From Lytechinus pictus (lineage: Eukaryota > Echinodermata > Echinoidea > Temnopleuroida > Toxopneustidae), in assembly GCF_037042905.1 (NCBI RefSeq), contig NC_087258.1, positions 8,410,501 to 8,474,500 of the forward strand: a DNA stretch of 64,000 nt. Reading direction: 5' to 3'. Positions 43,401 through 53,345 of this stretch are shown here, piece after piece; within the stretch, counting starts at the first letter, position 1, and every line of letters starts with the position of its first letter. The notes beneath the pieces are model-generated. The model was given only the letters and a program-made list of their open reading frames with translations. It was not told the origin of the DNA and made no database searches. A program made the translations under genes and the position numbers.

Positions 43401-46400
43401 TTCAATAACGAAAAAATGCCTTATTTTTTCAAAATATAAAAAGAAAAGGCAAGAGAAAAGAAAACGAGAACAAGAAGACATGAATAGTCTGGAAAAGGGA
43501 TGGCTCCGGGTTATATTGTGACCCTCCCCCCCCCCCCCCCCCCCGCCACAATTCATTTTTTCAAAATATTCGATAGGAATTATATTTCTTCTATTTCCTC
43601 TATTAAATGTTAATACCTCTTTTTCAAATTCATATTGTTTGTCCACAAAAGGCATGCGCTTATGTATTCTAGGGGTGCTTTTGGGGCCCGGGCCTCCCGG
43701 GTAGGCGAAAAGGGGGCGCCAAAAAGATGAAAAGAGTGGAAAAGAAGAAAAAGAGAAAAAAGGAAAAGGAAAGAGGGAGATAAGAAAAAAATAAGAAGAG
43801 GGAACGGGGCGCCAAATTAATGATCGAACTAGGGGCGCCGAATTGATGTTCGACATAGGGGGGAACATCGAATTGAAGTTGGACATAGGGGCGCCGAATT
43901 GATGTTTTACCTAGGGGCGCCGACTTGGTGTTCAACATAGGGGGCGCCGAATTGATGTTTACTTAGGGGCGCCGAATTTATGTTCGACATAGGGGTGCCG
44001 AATTGATCTTCAACCTAGGGGGCGCCGAATTAAAGTCCTACCTAGGTGCGCCGAATAGGAGTTTGATATAGGGGGCGCCGAATTTATGTTCAACCTATGG
44101 GGCGCCAAATTGACGTTCCACCAAAGGGGCGACGACTTGATGTTCTACCTAGGGGCGCTGAATTTATGTTTGACATAGGGGGCGCCGAATCGATGTTTTA
44201 CTTAGGGGCGCCGAATTCATGTCCGATATAGAGGGGAGCTGAATTAATGTTCTACCTACGGGAGCCGAATTGATGTTCTACCTAGGGGCGCCGACTTGAT
44301 GTTCGACATAGGGGGGCGTCGAATTGATGTTCGACATAGGGAACGCCGAATTGATGTTCGACCTAGGGGCGCCGACTTGATGTTCAACATAGGGGGCGCC
44401 GAATCGATGTTTTACTTAGGGGCGCCGAATTTATGTTCTACCTAGGGGCGCCGACTTGATGTTCGACATAGGGGGCGCCGAATTGTGATGTTCGACCTAG
44501 GGGCACCGACTTGATGTTCAACATAGGGGAGCGCCGAATTGACATTCGACCAAAGGGGCGACGACTTGATGTTCTACCTAGGGGCGCCGAATTTATGTTT
44601 GACATATGGTGCGCTGAATCGATGTATTACTTAGGGGCGCCGAATTTAAGTCCGACATAGAGGGGTGCTGAATTGATGTTCTACCTAGGGGCGCCGAATT
44701 GACGTTAGACATATGGGGGTGTCGAATTGAAGTTGGACATAGGGGCGCCAACTTGATCTTTAACCTAGGGGGCGCGGAATTGACGTTCTACATAGGGGCG
44801 CCAACATGATTTCAACATAAGGGGGCGCCGAATTGAGGTTCGACATGGGGGGCGCCGAATTTATGGTCGACCTTGGGGCGCCGACTTGATGTTCGACGTG
44901 GGGGGGCGCCGAATTGAAGTTCGACATATGGGAGCCGAATTGATCTTCAACCTATGGGGCGCCGAATTCGTATTTTAATTAGGGGCGCCGAATTTACATT
45001 CGACCTAGGGGCGACGACTTGATGTTCTGCCTATGGGCGCCGATTTGGATTTTGATAAGGGGGGCACCGAATCGCTTACTCAAATGTCCAAATTTTAGGT
45101 AAGAATATCACATTTTATCAGCTCGCGCTTTGCGCTCGCAAGATTGTTTAGATAGATACCCATCCTGTTTATGGTTACAAAATGTGCTTAGAATGTCCAG
45201 TTTTTGGTCGGAATATCAAAAATTTAAATCTCGCGTTTGTATAAAATTATTTGTTAGATACCCATTCTGTTTATGATCACCAAGAGTAAGAAATCACAAT
45301 TTGGGTCGGAAATACAAAACATTTTAGCTCGCGCTTTGCGCTAGCATAAATTTTCATGTTGAGATAGATACCCATCCAGTTCCTGATTACCAAAAGTGCT
45401 TACAGACTTTCCAAATTTAAGGTCAGAATATCAAAAAAGTTTCAGCTCGCGTTTCGCACTCGCATCAATTGTTTAGATATACGTATACCCATTATGTTAT
45501 AAAATCCGATCGGGAAACATAATTAAATAGATGAAAATTTCCCCCCCCCCCCTCTATTAGCGAAAGTTGGATCAGCCCCTAGTAAGGAAATGTCAGTTCC
45601 CGCTCATATTATTTGAGTAGGGTCTACTCTGATGAGTAGGGGTTTGGGGGTCAGAATATAAAACATTCTCAGCTCGTTCTTCACGCTCGCATCAATCATC
45701 TTATAAAGATGCCCATCCTGTTCATGGTTACAAAAAGTGCTTAGAATGTCCAGTTTTGGGTCGGAAATACAAAAAGTTTAACTCGCGCTTTGCGCTAGCA
45801 TAAAATTTCATGTTGAGATAGATACCCATCCAGTTCCTGATTACCAAAAGTGCTTACAGACTTTCCAAATTTAAGGTCAGAATATCAAAAAAGTTTCAGC
45901 TCGTGTTTCGCACTCGCATCAATTGTTTAGATATACGTATACCCATTATGTTATGAAATCCGATCGAGAAACATAATTAAATAGATGAAAATTCCTCCCC
46001 CCCCCCCCCCCCTCTATTAGCGAAAGTTGGATCCGCCCCTAGTAAGGAAATGTCAGTTCCCGCTCACATTATTTGAGTAGGGCCTACTCTGATGAGAAGA
46101 TGAAACCCCAAAATGCTTAAAATTCTATGCTTTCAGGGGGCCGTTTCATAAAGCTGATCGAAAGTTAAGACCGACTTTAAGATCGACTGGTGATCCTTTC
46201 TTTTTAGAGCATAAGAAAGGTTCCCCTGTCGTTCTTAAAGTCGCCCTTAAATTACGAACAGCTTTATGAAAACCCACCTGGTCGCACTTATTCTTTTTTA
46301 GAAGTGGTATGACAACATATTCAAGGATATTTTTTTTTCATGAACACATTAAAAAAAGTGGTCTTCGATTACCCTTTTCACGTGTTTATTAAATTAGATT

Positions 46401-49400
46401 AATTAACATGCATTTAAGGCACCTATATTTGCCTGGTGGGAGGGGGGCGCCATTTTCCAAGAGTTCACATGGGCACTAACGGGCCCCCGGAGTCCAAAAT
46501 CCTGGATACGTGCCTGAATATGCTTAAAGTGAAACATTTTAAAAGTAGCAGTACAGTGCGGAAGCAACCACAATATTTTTCAATAAACGTGTACAAAACG
46601 TTAAAATGACCATGTAATTGTGATTTCCTTTTTGGTCAGATCACCCCTCCCCCCCCCCCCCCCACTTTTAAAATCGTTCCGTGGTCCCTGTAATACTACG
46701 ACCCAATGCTGTAACTTAGGCCTATTCAGATATTAAAATTCTTTACATCTAGCACGATAGATTTATGTACTAGTATTATAGTCAATTGATTATTACTTCT
46801 TTTCTTCAAGAACGGGTCAAATGTTAAATCTGATCTACGAGAAGCTGGATCAAAATGTCGTAATGGAGGCTATAAAATCTGCTGTGAAACGGTGGCAAGG
46901 CGCGTCCTTTGTTGATTTCGTTGTAGCTGAAAGTACGCTGGTTCCCGAAGATTATACAGGTAAGGCATATCATTTTTTAAAAGAGGTTACATATCTTAAA
47001 TCCAGATCCAGAATGTACCAAAGGCCCGCTTGCTTAACAAAAAACGAAAAGAACAAAAATAGATCTCCCCACTCACGATCATCATCCTATATGTCTTTTA
47101 AAAAATAGGTCGCCTTTTGCCCCCCCCCCCCCCGGCAACAACTTATTGCATTCTTCTAGTTCTACAACTATTTCATTATATATATAAATCATCTTTATTT
47201 CATAATCAAATAGAGAAGTTACAATAAACCCAGGTCCTCTGCCAGTGATGATGGGACAAACTCCCCTTCACTGGCAATAGGCAGGGTGATAATACATGAT
47301 ATTGATTGAAAAGGTACAATTCATAAGGTACAATACATAAGAGTTAACACATAATTTACATTACATAAGAAAGCTGAATATATACTTGACTAAATGGAAT
47401 AACGTAGAGTATGCAGAAAGTGATAAGCATGTTAAATGAAAAAGAAAGGTGACAGTCTCAATGAAAGAGAGATTAAGAGGGGGCCAGACAGTAGGAAAGT
47501 ACAAAATTGAAACCATCACTTTGTGATGAAGATATATATACATTCATAATACAGGTACGCATCGCCACAACTAAAACAGTGTTACGTACTTATTCAAATT
47601 CATGGAATCTTGTTATGATAAATATTTCCATTATGTGAACTATTGCAATCATGATATTTTAAAATATGACAGACTAATAAATGTAAAAAGAAAAAGTTCA
47701 AGTTGTTTATCCTGATTGACATTTGGAAGTTATACATATTTACAGATAATCCATTGATTTAATTAAATATATTGTTTTAATGATTCACATTCTATGTATG
47801 TTATTATTAGACGGTAAGTATACATGTGATTGTTTCATCAACGTCTCTTGATATAGATTATAATTTAGAGATCACAATACCTATATTTTGAGAAAAAAAA
47901 AAGTGGAGTTACTTATTTTTTATAAGGGTCAAAATCATCAAGCAGATAAAGTAGACTAGCTTTGGTTGTTTTCCGGGACACTGAGCAATGGGGGCTCGGT
48001 CCAAGTTGGTTGGTCTTTTGCAAGGAACAAAGAATAGCTAGTCATGATGCTCAGCTTGCTTATTCTATTCAACATCATTTTGTTTTTCTTCCCTAGTTTC
48101 ATCGTTTTGAGTAATGATTTGATTCTAACTTTATTTTGCTTAGACACATAACCTCTTGAACCTACTTCTATACAGAAAAGTTTGCATGAATATCCCTGGT
48201 CAACAATGTCATTAGTTAGAGGTGCATATTTATTGCATTTGTTCACATGACGTGAATCAATGTTTTGTTCGAATGGAACTGTGAGCTCAACAACAATGAC
48301 TTCTTTATTTTGGACAGATGAAAGAACAAGATCGGGTCTTAGTGGAGTCGGTAGAATATTCATAGGAATTGTGGGTTGATTGGCTTTGTCAGGAAGATCT
48401 ACTCGGAGAGTGTAATCTCCCGATAATGATGACTGAAGACACTCGTATATCGCATTCAAAATGCTGTTGTGTCTCCATGTATATCTACCTTGTTCTAACA
48501 TGATTTTGCATCCATTTAGAACATGCAGGAGGGTCTGTTTATTTCCGCACAGTTTACAATTTGCCGATAGTTTTTTACCCCATCTTTGAAGGTTCCTAAA
48601 AGTAGGGAGACAGTCAATAGAAGACCTGACTGCAAAACTAAGAACTTTGGATGGTAGGTCGTATATAATACTTTTCCAGGTAAGATCTTCCTGCTCAAGC
48701 CTCATGAGCTCCAAGAATTTACCTTGGAGCAGCAATCCCTCAACCTTATCGGTCCATATATCTTGACATTTATTTTTAACAGTACATGTGATATTCGATT
48801 TCACTTTTGACCATTTTCTATCAGACGTGGTATTCATTGCAATATTTACCATATCTCTAGCATCAGTATTACCATACGTCTTCCTAGAGTAAGATTCTTC
48901 TCTTACTATACATGCCGTCATAGCGGCCTTGACTCTTTCATCAGCACGAATAAGGCAATGTGCTACTGTCTGTGCATGACATTCGCTATAGACTTGGGAG
49001 ATGGTAGGAATATCCATACCCTGTTGGCAGTGAATAATTGCAAGTGTTGCCCCTTGTGGCATATTCAGCCACTTCTTTAAGAATCTTGAGCTGCACTTGT
49101 CAAGACTGGATCTTTGCGTCTTAGTGAGGTCATGCACAGAAAGCAGGAATTTAATTGCATAAAGAAAATATTTCGTGTATATTTTCAGTTTGTACTCTGG
49201 ACGGATACATGCAGAATCTATGTTGTTTAAGGTTGTTTCTATTTTATCTCTTATCATATTCATGCAGCCATGAGACGAACCTGTGACCCATGTACCAAGA
49301 AATTTCTCAGGAGAATCTTTAACCTTAGTAAGGGGGGTGCCATCAATTCGAAAGACTACCTCTTTCATTGAACCACTACTTATTGACAACGATTTACATT

Positions 49401-52400
49401 TAGGTAGTTTTAAAGAGAAATTCATTGATCTAGCAATTCTTGAGATTTCGTTCATTAGCTTCTGGTGTTTTGTTTTGTGATTTGTAACAAGAATAAAATC
49501 GTCAGCATATGGTAGTGTTATAATTTTATGCCCGTTCAATTCATATCCATGAGAATCTTCAAACGTTTTAAGGAAACTTATTATAGGGTCAAATACCATG
49601 ATAAATAGTACTGGAGAAAATGGGTCTCCCTGAAAAGTTCCCTTTTTAAAAGGAAACCTAGATGATTTCCATCCCGGTCCTTGAACATAACCATTAAGTC
49701 CATCATACAGAGTTTTAACATATCTTATAATAGAAGGTGGGATCCCATTTCGTTCAAGGGTATGAGCTATCAAATCGTGATTCACAGATCCAAACGCATC
49801 CGCGAGATCGAAAAATGTTACATGAACTGTTCTCTTCCTATGACGGGCATCAGCGATGATCTCCGTAAGGCATCTCGAGTGTTCTATACATCCGCTAACG
49901 TCGGGAAGAAATGCCTTTTGGGTTGTGGTATCGATTAGGTTATTAGCTTGGAGATAACTTATAGTTCTGCTGGCTAAGATCTGGTGATATAACTTTCCTA
50001 CGCAGGAGGTAAGAGCTATCATACGAAAATTTGATGGGTCTTTAGTGTCGCCACCTTTGTGTAAGAGAGTTATTCTGCTGTTTTTCCAGCATTCGGGTGG
50101 GTCCCCTTCAGTGAGTATTTTGGTGAACATTGTGGCCATAAATCTGTGCGTAGTCGGAAGATTTCTCAGTATTCCATACATAATACCGTCATCTCCAGGG
50201 GCTGATTTGGATTTCTTTGCCCGGAGGATGTTTTTAATATCTTTAGGTTTAATAGCATTCATGTCAAAACTCGTATCATATCTATCGGGTAACCAGGGGA
50301 ACCAGTTCAATTGTGAAAAGTCTAATGGGGATTGCTCAGAGTATCTAGATAGAAAGAACTTATCAGCTTCCTCCTTTGAGAACTGAGGTTTCTGTTGGGA
50401 GGAAAGTAGCCTTCCTTCTGAACATTTTTTCGCGAAGTCAAAAAAGTTACTCCTGAACATTTTTTCCTGATGTGATGTGAGCTTACGCTCGTCATTTCTT
50501 CGCTTTATTTTGTTTAAGAAGCTCACTGTTTTGACAGCTTCTTGAAACGCTTTCCTATCTTCTTCCGTACCATGTCTACCAAATGCTTTTTTCCGCAATT
50601 CATTCTTCTTTTTCTTAGCCTCTGAGAGTGTTTTTGGTACATGACTTTGGAACCGGCTTTCCCTTTCTTCACGTGTGAATTCACTTTTGCTAGACAGGAA
50701 GGTTGTTAGCAGATGTGAAAATTGCTCTCCAGCTACTTTGGGAGAAACACTTTCAGAACCTAATTCAAAATGTAAGGGCTCGAGTATATCTGAAAGTTCA
50801 TAGTTGTAATTTGTCCATACGTGGCTTGGAAGGGATGGGACATCAAAACGTAAAGCATAGTTTTCACGTGAACATACAAGTACGGCAAGGATATGCACGA
50901 GAACGTAGAACAAGTTCAACGACATGTTACGTAACAGGTAAGTAGCACAATACGAACAGAACAATGGCTTCACGGTAACAAAAGAGGAGTATACTTCGAA
51001 ACCCCGTAGTACATATATGTTACAGCAAGAACAAAACACGGGTAACTAGCCGGGTGGTGTAACGGGTAATTCAGTATCAATAATAATAACCAGTTCTTAG
51101 AGGCGCATAAAATACCATATAAATAGTTTCTATGCGCGTATTAGGTAGACCTTTTATTTTAATTATCATCATCTGATTACGTAATGTGATTTTAAAGAAA
51201 AACAATGATTATCTTGGTATTTCATTAATTATTAACAAGGAAAATACGAAATAATCATAAACTTACTATTACACTTAAATCCTTCATTCCACATTTTCAA
51301 CATGTTTTTTTTTTCTTAATCTTGTCACTTATCATTTTTCAGAACTACCTGGACATGAGACTACTCCGTACTATCTAATTTTCATCCAGATCGAAGGAGA
51401 TAAATTAAGATCGTCGCCCAATATCTCTGCTGATGAAAAGATTATGGTATTTTAGCTATTTCTCAGCTTTTTGCGTTTTCAACTGAAATTCAGACGTATG
51501 TCAAGAAATTGAATGCGAATCCCGTGTAAAAATAAGACCTTAGCAGAACATAAATACGATAAAAGAGAGAATTTCTTTAATGGGTGTTTGTTCCTTTACA
51601 TTTTTTAGGTTAATATTCAACTCCAGACATGTTAAGGCCCTCCCTCTGGGCTACTTGATTCTTTGAATGATCTTGTGAACTCATTTACACAAGTAACACA
51701 ACACCTAATTCGACAGGTTTTGGTCTCCTATAGAAAAAAAGCACATAACGGCATAACTGTTAAACAAACACGAAAGTACTTTTAGTTTTGTCTCGCCTGC
51801 ATAGCAGAAGCGAGATATTGGCGCCACTTTTCGATGGCGGCGGTGGCGTTGTCAACATTGAAATCACATCCGAGGTTAAGTGTTTGAAATTTTGCAGTTG
51901 AATAGTTTGAAGGTGTATAAGGGCCTTACTTCATGCAACCTAGACTTAAGTGTGATCAAGTGTCACTCATCATTTAGCATGTATTTCCGATGTTTTTAAG
52001 TCACAAAGTTAGGACTGCTGGCCTGTTGCAATATTGAATTGCATAATGAAGGCGTTAATTTCAGGGACGTTCCACTTGTTTGTGTTTTAATACCATCAAG
52101 TGGCATTTAAAAAACGAGTGGTCTTATTGTGACTCTGTGTTTGCGATGGATATGAAACCCAAACATGTTGTTAAATCTCACATCAAACTTTTTGCTCTAT
52201 ACAGTGCGTCCCAGAAAAAACGAAACCGAGATTAAGCGATGATTTATCATATCTTAATCACAAATACAATAGACAAATGACCTACCATTGTAAAGCTTAG
52301 AATCTCCTCTTTCATCTGAAATTACACACATTCACACATGAAAACAATTTGAAGAGGGGATACCAAAAAGTCATTTGGCGGGCTGTATCTGGGTTTCAAA

Positions 52401-53345
52401 AAGAAAACCACATTGTTAAAATGTTCAATATCTGCTCTTTGATTTGATACCTCAATTACAGAAAATGGTCGAGAAATAACAAAGTTCTGGTTATTTGAAA
52501 TAAGGCTTGAATTTCAATAATTTCATAAAATGAAGAGGTTCTACAGGCAAGCGTTCTCACTTGACACTCCGTTTTGTTGACGATCAGCCATGCATTAAGT
52601 CTTTGTTAACCATGCGATAGCTTCTGTGGGAAACCGGTGAAACACGTTTATTTAATGAAATTATGGAAATACAAGCATTGTTTCGAGGGAACATAACTTT
52701 TTTACTTCTTGACCATTTTTTGTGATTAAGGTATCAAATAAAAGAGCAGATATTGAACTTTTTTTAGGCATGTGATTTTCTTTTTGAAATTCAGATACCC
52801 CCGCCAAATGAGTTTTTGGTATCCTTTGTTCAAATCGTTTTTGCTCACTCATGCGTGAATGAGGAATAATCTAAGTAATATCAGATGAAAGAGGAGATTC
52901 TAAGCTTTACATTGGTAGGTCATTTGTCTATTGTATTTGTGATTAAGTTATGATAAATCATCGCTTAATCTCAGTTTCGTTTTTTCTGGGACGCACTGTA
53001 TAGGTCTTTGAAATAACAAAATATCAGTATCCTATAGGGTTATTCTAGATAAATACAGGATCTTTTCTTTCTCGTGGTTGCATGATAACATAATTCTAAT
53101 CATCTTCTCTTTGTCCACAGATCGATGAAGAGCTTCGACTCCGCAACGGTGACTTTGACCGCCTTCGCCGGGAAGGACTGATCTCACATCCCCGCGTCTA
53201 TTCTCTCTTTCCAAGTGCATTCAACGCCCTTCAGGAGCATATCGTAGCCAACAGCAACGCGTCTATCCTGCAGTACAAAATACCACAGAAACTCAGACTA
53301 TTCCCTATGGTCCAAGTGATGCTGGAACATTCCTATAAAGAATGA
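39412..53345 (+). CDS. GH3-domain protein (GHDC-like), six exons
   Basis: Joining 39412-40417, 41000-41138, 42617-42784, 46811-46959, 51343-51446 and 53121-53345 gives 1791 nt, 596 residues and TGA, in phase at every junction. The family belongs to the acyl-adenylate-forming fold; plant members conjugate amino acids to hormones, while the animal reaction is unknown. Visible features are an N-terminal hydrophobic anchor (about 5-38), YGKQFNL (72-78), the nucleotide loop TTGTTGKSK (125-133), YVCSEGFFG (344-352) with the conserved SEG, LYRYRLGD (412-419), GFYENCP, RTGQML at the exon 3/4 junction, and a C-terminal QYKIPQKLR. Length suits the family (about 530-600 aa). The start is the first ATG after a probable acceptor at 39391; an in-frame upstream ATG (39268) or a further 5' exon remain possible. 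All five introns hold no other host gene. Confidence 0.9.
40418..40999 (+). other. GH3 intron 1
   Basis: 582 bp, GTGAGG...TTTTTTTTTCTAG. AT-rich with no recognisable insertion. Confidence 0.8.
41000..41138 (+). CDS. GH3 gene coding exon 2
   Basis: Residues 336-381. Encodes GVTFLSGGYVCSEGFFG and LPLPTDTVAEFI, the SEG adenylate-binding motif region. Donor GACAT|GTGAGT. Confidence 0.9.
41492..42325. mobile_element. CACTGTAAAAAA element in intron 2
   Basis: Terminal CACTGTAAAAAA and its complement TTTTTTACAGTG are flanked by TA (41490-41491 and 42326-42327). The interior is AT-rich and only weakly symmetric. A TA-targeting MITE in the 1478-bp intron 2 (41139-42616). Confidence 0.6.
42617..42784 (+). 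CDS. GH3 gene coding exon 3
   Basis: Residues 382-437. Encodes CYEIVLTQ, LYRYRLGDVIKITGFYENCP, the most conserved GH3 block. Acceptor TTTATTCTACAG, donor TACAG|GTAGGT. Confidence 0.92.
43500..43805. repeat. Composite repeat head: poly(C), CCCGGG, purine tract
   Basis: A C-run at 43526-43544, GGGGCCCGGGCCTCCCGGG at 43682-43700, then an A/G-only tract to about 43803. It matches 14050-14250 in reverse orientation. Confidence 0.6.
43806..45075. repeat. 26-28 bp GGGGCGCCGAATT minisatellite
   Basis: About 45 tandem units with consensus GGGGCGCCGAATT, then GATGTTC, then GACATA or GACCTAG. NarI-type GGCGCC palindromes recur throughout. Unit lengths of 25-29 bp shift the reading frame, so it is not coding. 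It lies inside GH3 intron 3. Confidence 0.9.
45080..46096. repeat. CGCGCTCGCA units with a 457-bp tandem duplication
   Basis: About seven units of the 110-bp repeat. The segment from about 45270 to 45636 is repeated nearly identically at about 45727-46096 (offset 454-460 bp). Each copy ends in a poly(C) run and CGAAAGTTGGATC(A/C)GCCCC, so this is a recent local duplication. Confidence 0.8.
46134..46280. mobile_element. MITE, TTTCATAAAGCTG ends
   Basis: CAGGGGGCCGTTTCATAAAGCTGATCG on the left and CGAACAGCTTTATGAAAACCCACCTG on the right, with inner GACTTTAAG dyads. A short foldback element in intron 3. Confidence 0.7.
46425..46515. mobile_element. Relative of the 13083-13205 repeat
   Basis: On the minus strand CAGGCACGTATCCAGGATTTT leads into GGGGGCCCG and AAATGGCGCCCC. 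This is a hAT-like end and the same order as 13083-13205. Confidence 0.5.
46811..46959 (+). CDS. GH3 gene coding exon 4
   Basis: Residues 438-487. Encodes RTGQMLNLIYEKL and DFVVAEST. Donor ACAG|GTAAGG at 46959/46960. Confidence 0.92.
47170..47955 (-). mobile_element. LINE-like 3' UTR, minus strand
   Basis: On the minus strand this ends in 'TGAAATAAAGATGATTTATATATAT', an AATAAA close to an AT tail. It holds a self-pairing CCAGTGAAGGGG...CATCATCACTGG segment (47240-47275). It may be the 3' UTR of the adjacent RLE element or the remnant of another LINE; I cannot decide. Confidence 0.5.
47956..51039 (-). CDS. RLE-type non-LTR retrotransposon polyprotein
   Basis: A 1027-codon frame without stops. 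RT motifs in order: SAPGDDGI (279-286), ITLLHKGG (323-330), FFDLADAFGSVNHD (409-422), GTFQGDPFSPVLF (467-479), and the catalytic YADD (511-514). After the thumb comes a zinc knuckle C828-x2-C831-x7-H839-x4-C844. Then follows a restriction-like endonuclease: RPD (901-903), E918 in VVELTVPFE, and RHVNKCNKY. This order (RT, CCHC, RLE) defines early-branching elements such as R2, R4/Dong, NeSL and Hero; which clade is unclear. The true start is probably downstream of the first Met, because residues 1-60 are hydrophobic and unlike the family. No N-terminal zinc fingers are seen. It lies antisense in GH3 intron 4; the intact frame suggests recent arrival. Confidence 0.88.
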   Translation of the reverse strand: MFCSCCNIYVLRGFEVYSSFVTVKPLFCSYCATYLLRNMSLNLFYVLVHILAVLVCSRENYALRFDVPSLPSHVWTNYNYELSDILEPLHFELGSESVSPKVAGEQFSHLLTTFLSSKSEFTREERESRFQSHVPKTLSEAKKKKNELRKKAFGRHGTEEDRKAFQEAVKTVSFLNKIKRRNDERKLTSHQEKMFRSNFFDFAKKCSEGRLLSSQQKPQFSKEEADKFFLSRYSEQSPLDFSQLNWFPWLPDRYDTSFDMNAIKPKDIKNILRAKKSKSAPGDDGIMYGILRNLPTTHRFMATMFTKILTEGDPPECWKNSRITLLHKGGDTKDPSNFRMIALTSCVGKLYHQILASRTISYLQANNLIDTTTQKAFLPDVSGCIEHSRCLTEIIADARHRKRTVHVTFFDLADAFGSVNHDLIAHTLERNGIPPSIIRYVKTLYDGLNGYVQGPGWKSSRFPFKKGTFQGDPFSPVLFIMVFDPIISFLKTFEDSHGYELNGHKIITLPYADDFILVTNHKTKHQKLMNEISRIARSMNFSLKLPKCKSLSISSGSMKEVVFRIDGTPLTKVKDSPEKFLGTWVTGSSHGCMNMIRDKIETTLNNIDSACIRPEYKLKIYTKYFLYAIKFLLSVHDLTKTQRSSLDKCSSRFLKKWLNMPQGATLAIIHCQQGMDIPTISQVYSECHAQTVAHCLIRADERVKAAMTACIVREESYSRKTYGNTDARDMVNIAMNTTSDRKWSKVKSNITCTVKNKCQDIWTDKVEGLLLQGKFLELMRLEQEDLTWKSIIYDLPSKVLSFAVRSSIDCLPTFRNLQRWGKKLSANCKLCGNKQTLLHVLNGCKIMLEQGRYTWRHNSILNAIYECLQSSLSGDYTLRVDLPDKANQPTIPMNILPTPLRPDLVLSSVQNKEVIVVELTVPFEQNIDSRHVNKCNKYAPLTNDIVDQGYSCKLFCIEVGSRGYVSKQNKVRIKSLLKTMKLGKKNKMMLNRISKLSIMTSYSLFLAKDQPTWTEPPLLSVPENNQS
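51343..51446 (+). CDS. GH3 gene coding exon 5
   Basis: Residues 488-522. Encodes TPYYLIFIQIEGD, corresponding to the 'HYVLFVEL' strand of the family. It ends in phase 0 at ATTATG|GTATTT, a weaker donor. Confidence 0.88.
51788..52081. mobile_element. CTCGCCTGC TIR element, short copy 2
   Basis: TTTGTCTCGCCTGCATAGCAG at the left, GTTCCACTTGTTTG at the right. It is a deleted, diverged copy without the AGGTCA tandem units. In GH3 intron 5. Confidence 0.65.
52202..52998. mobile_element. Mariner-like MITE, CAGTGCGTCCCAG ends
   Basis: Termini CAGTGCGTCCCAGAAAAAAC and the complement, TA-flanked (52200-52201 and 52999-53000). Arms pair for about 300 bp with the middle unpaired. It shares the outer 12 bases with 15110-16866 but the interior is unrelated. 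No transposase. Confidence 0.85.
53121..53345 (+). CDS. GH3 gene coding exon 6 and stop
   Basis: Residues 523-596 and TGA (53343-53345). Encodes LRNGDFDRLRREG and SILQYKIPQKLR, the C-terminal lid region of the fold. Confidence 0.92.
   Translation: MDEELRLRNGDFDRLRREGLISHPRVYSLFPSAFNALQEHIVANSNASILQYKIPQKLRLFPMVQVMLEHSYKE

Larger units (their letters stand above)
42785..46810 (+). other. GH3 intron 3, repeat-filled
   Basis: 4026 bp. The first 700 bp are plain AT-rich DNA. From about 43500 to 46100 it is a composite repeat (poly(C), purine tract, minisatellite, CGCGCTCGCA units). It then holds two MITEs and a poly(C) run at 46648-46662. Acceptor CTTTTCTTCAAG. Confidence 0.75.
46960..51342 (+). 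other. GH3 intron 4, contains a retrotransposon
   Basis: 4383 bp, most of it an antisense RLE-type non-LTR element (about 47170-51100). Acceptor CATTTTTCAG at 51342. Confidence 0.8.
51447..53120 (+). other. GH3 intron 5
   Basis: 1674 bp with two insertions (51788-52081 and 52202-52998). Acceptor CTCTTTGTCCACAG. Confidence 0.8.

Noticed and set aside
43389..43938. Open frames of 165 and 89 codons on the minus strand
   Set aside because: They run through the purine tract, poly(C) and minisatellite. Unit lengths vary between 25 and 29 bp, so the frame is not maintained, and no domain is present.
51040..51075. AGCCGGGTGGTGTAACGGGTA resembling a tRNA 5' half
   Set aside because: No matching anticodon arm, T arm or acceptor pairing follows within 80 bp.
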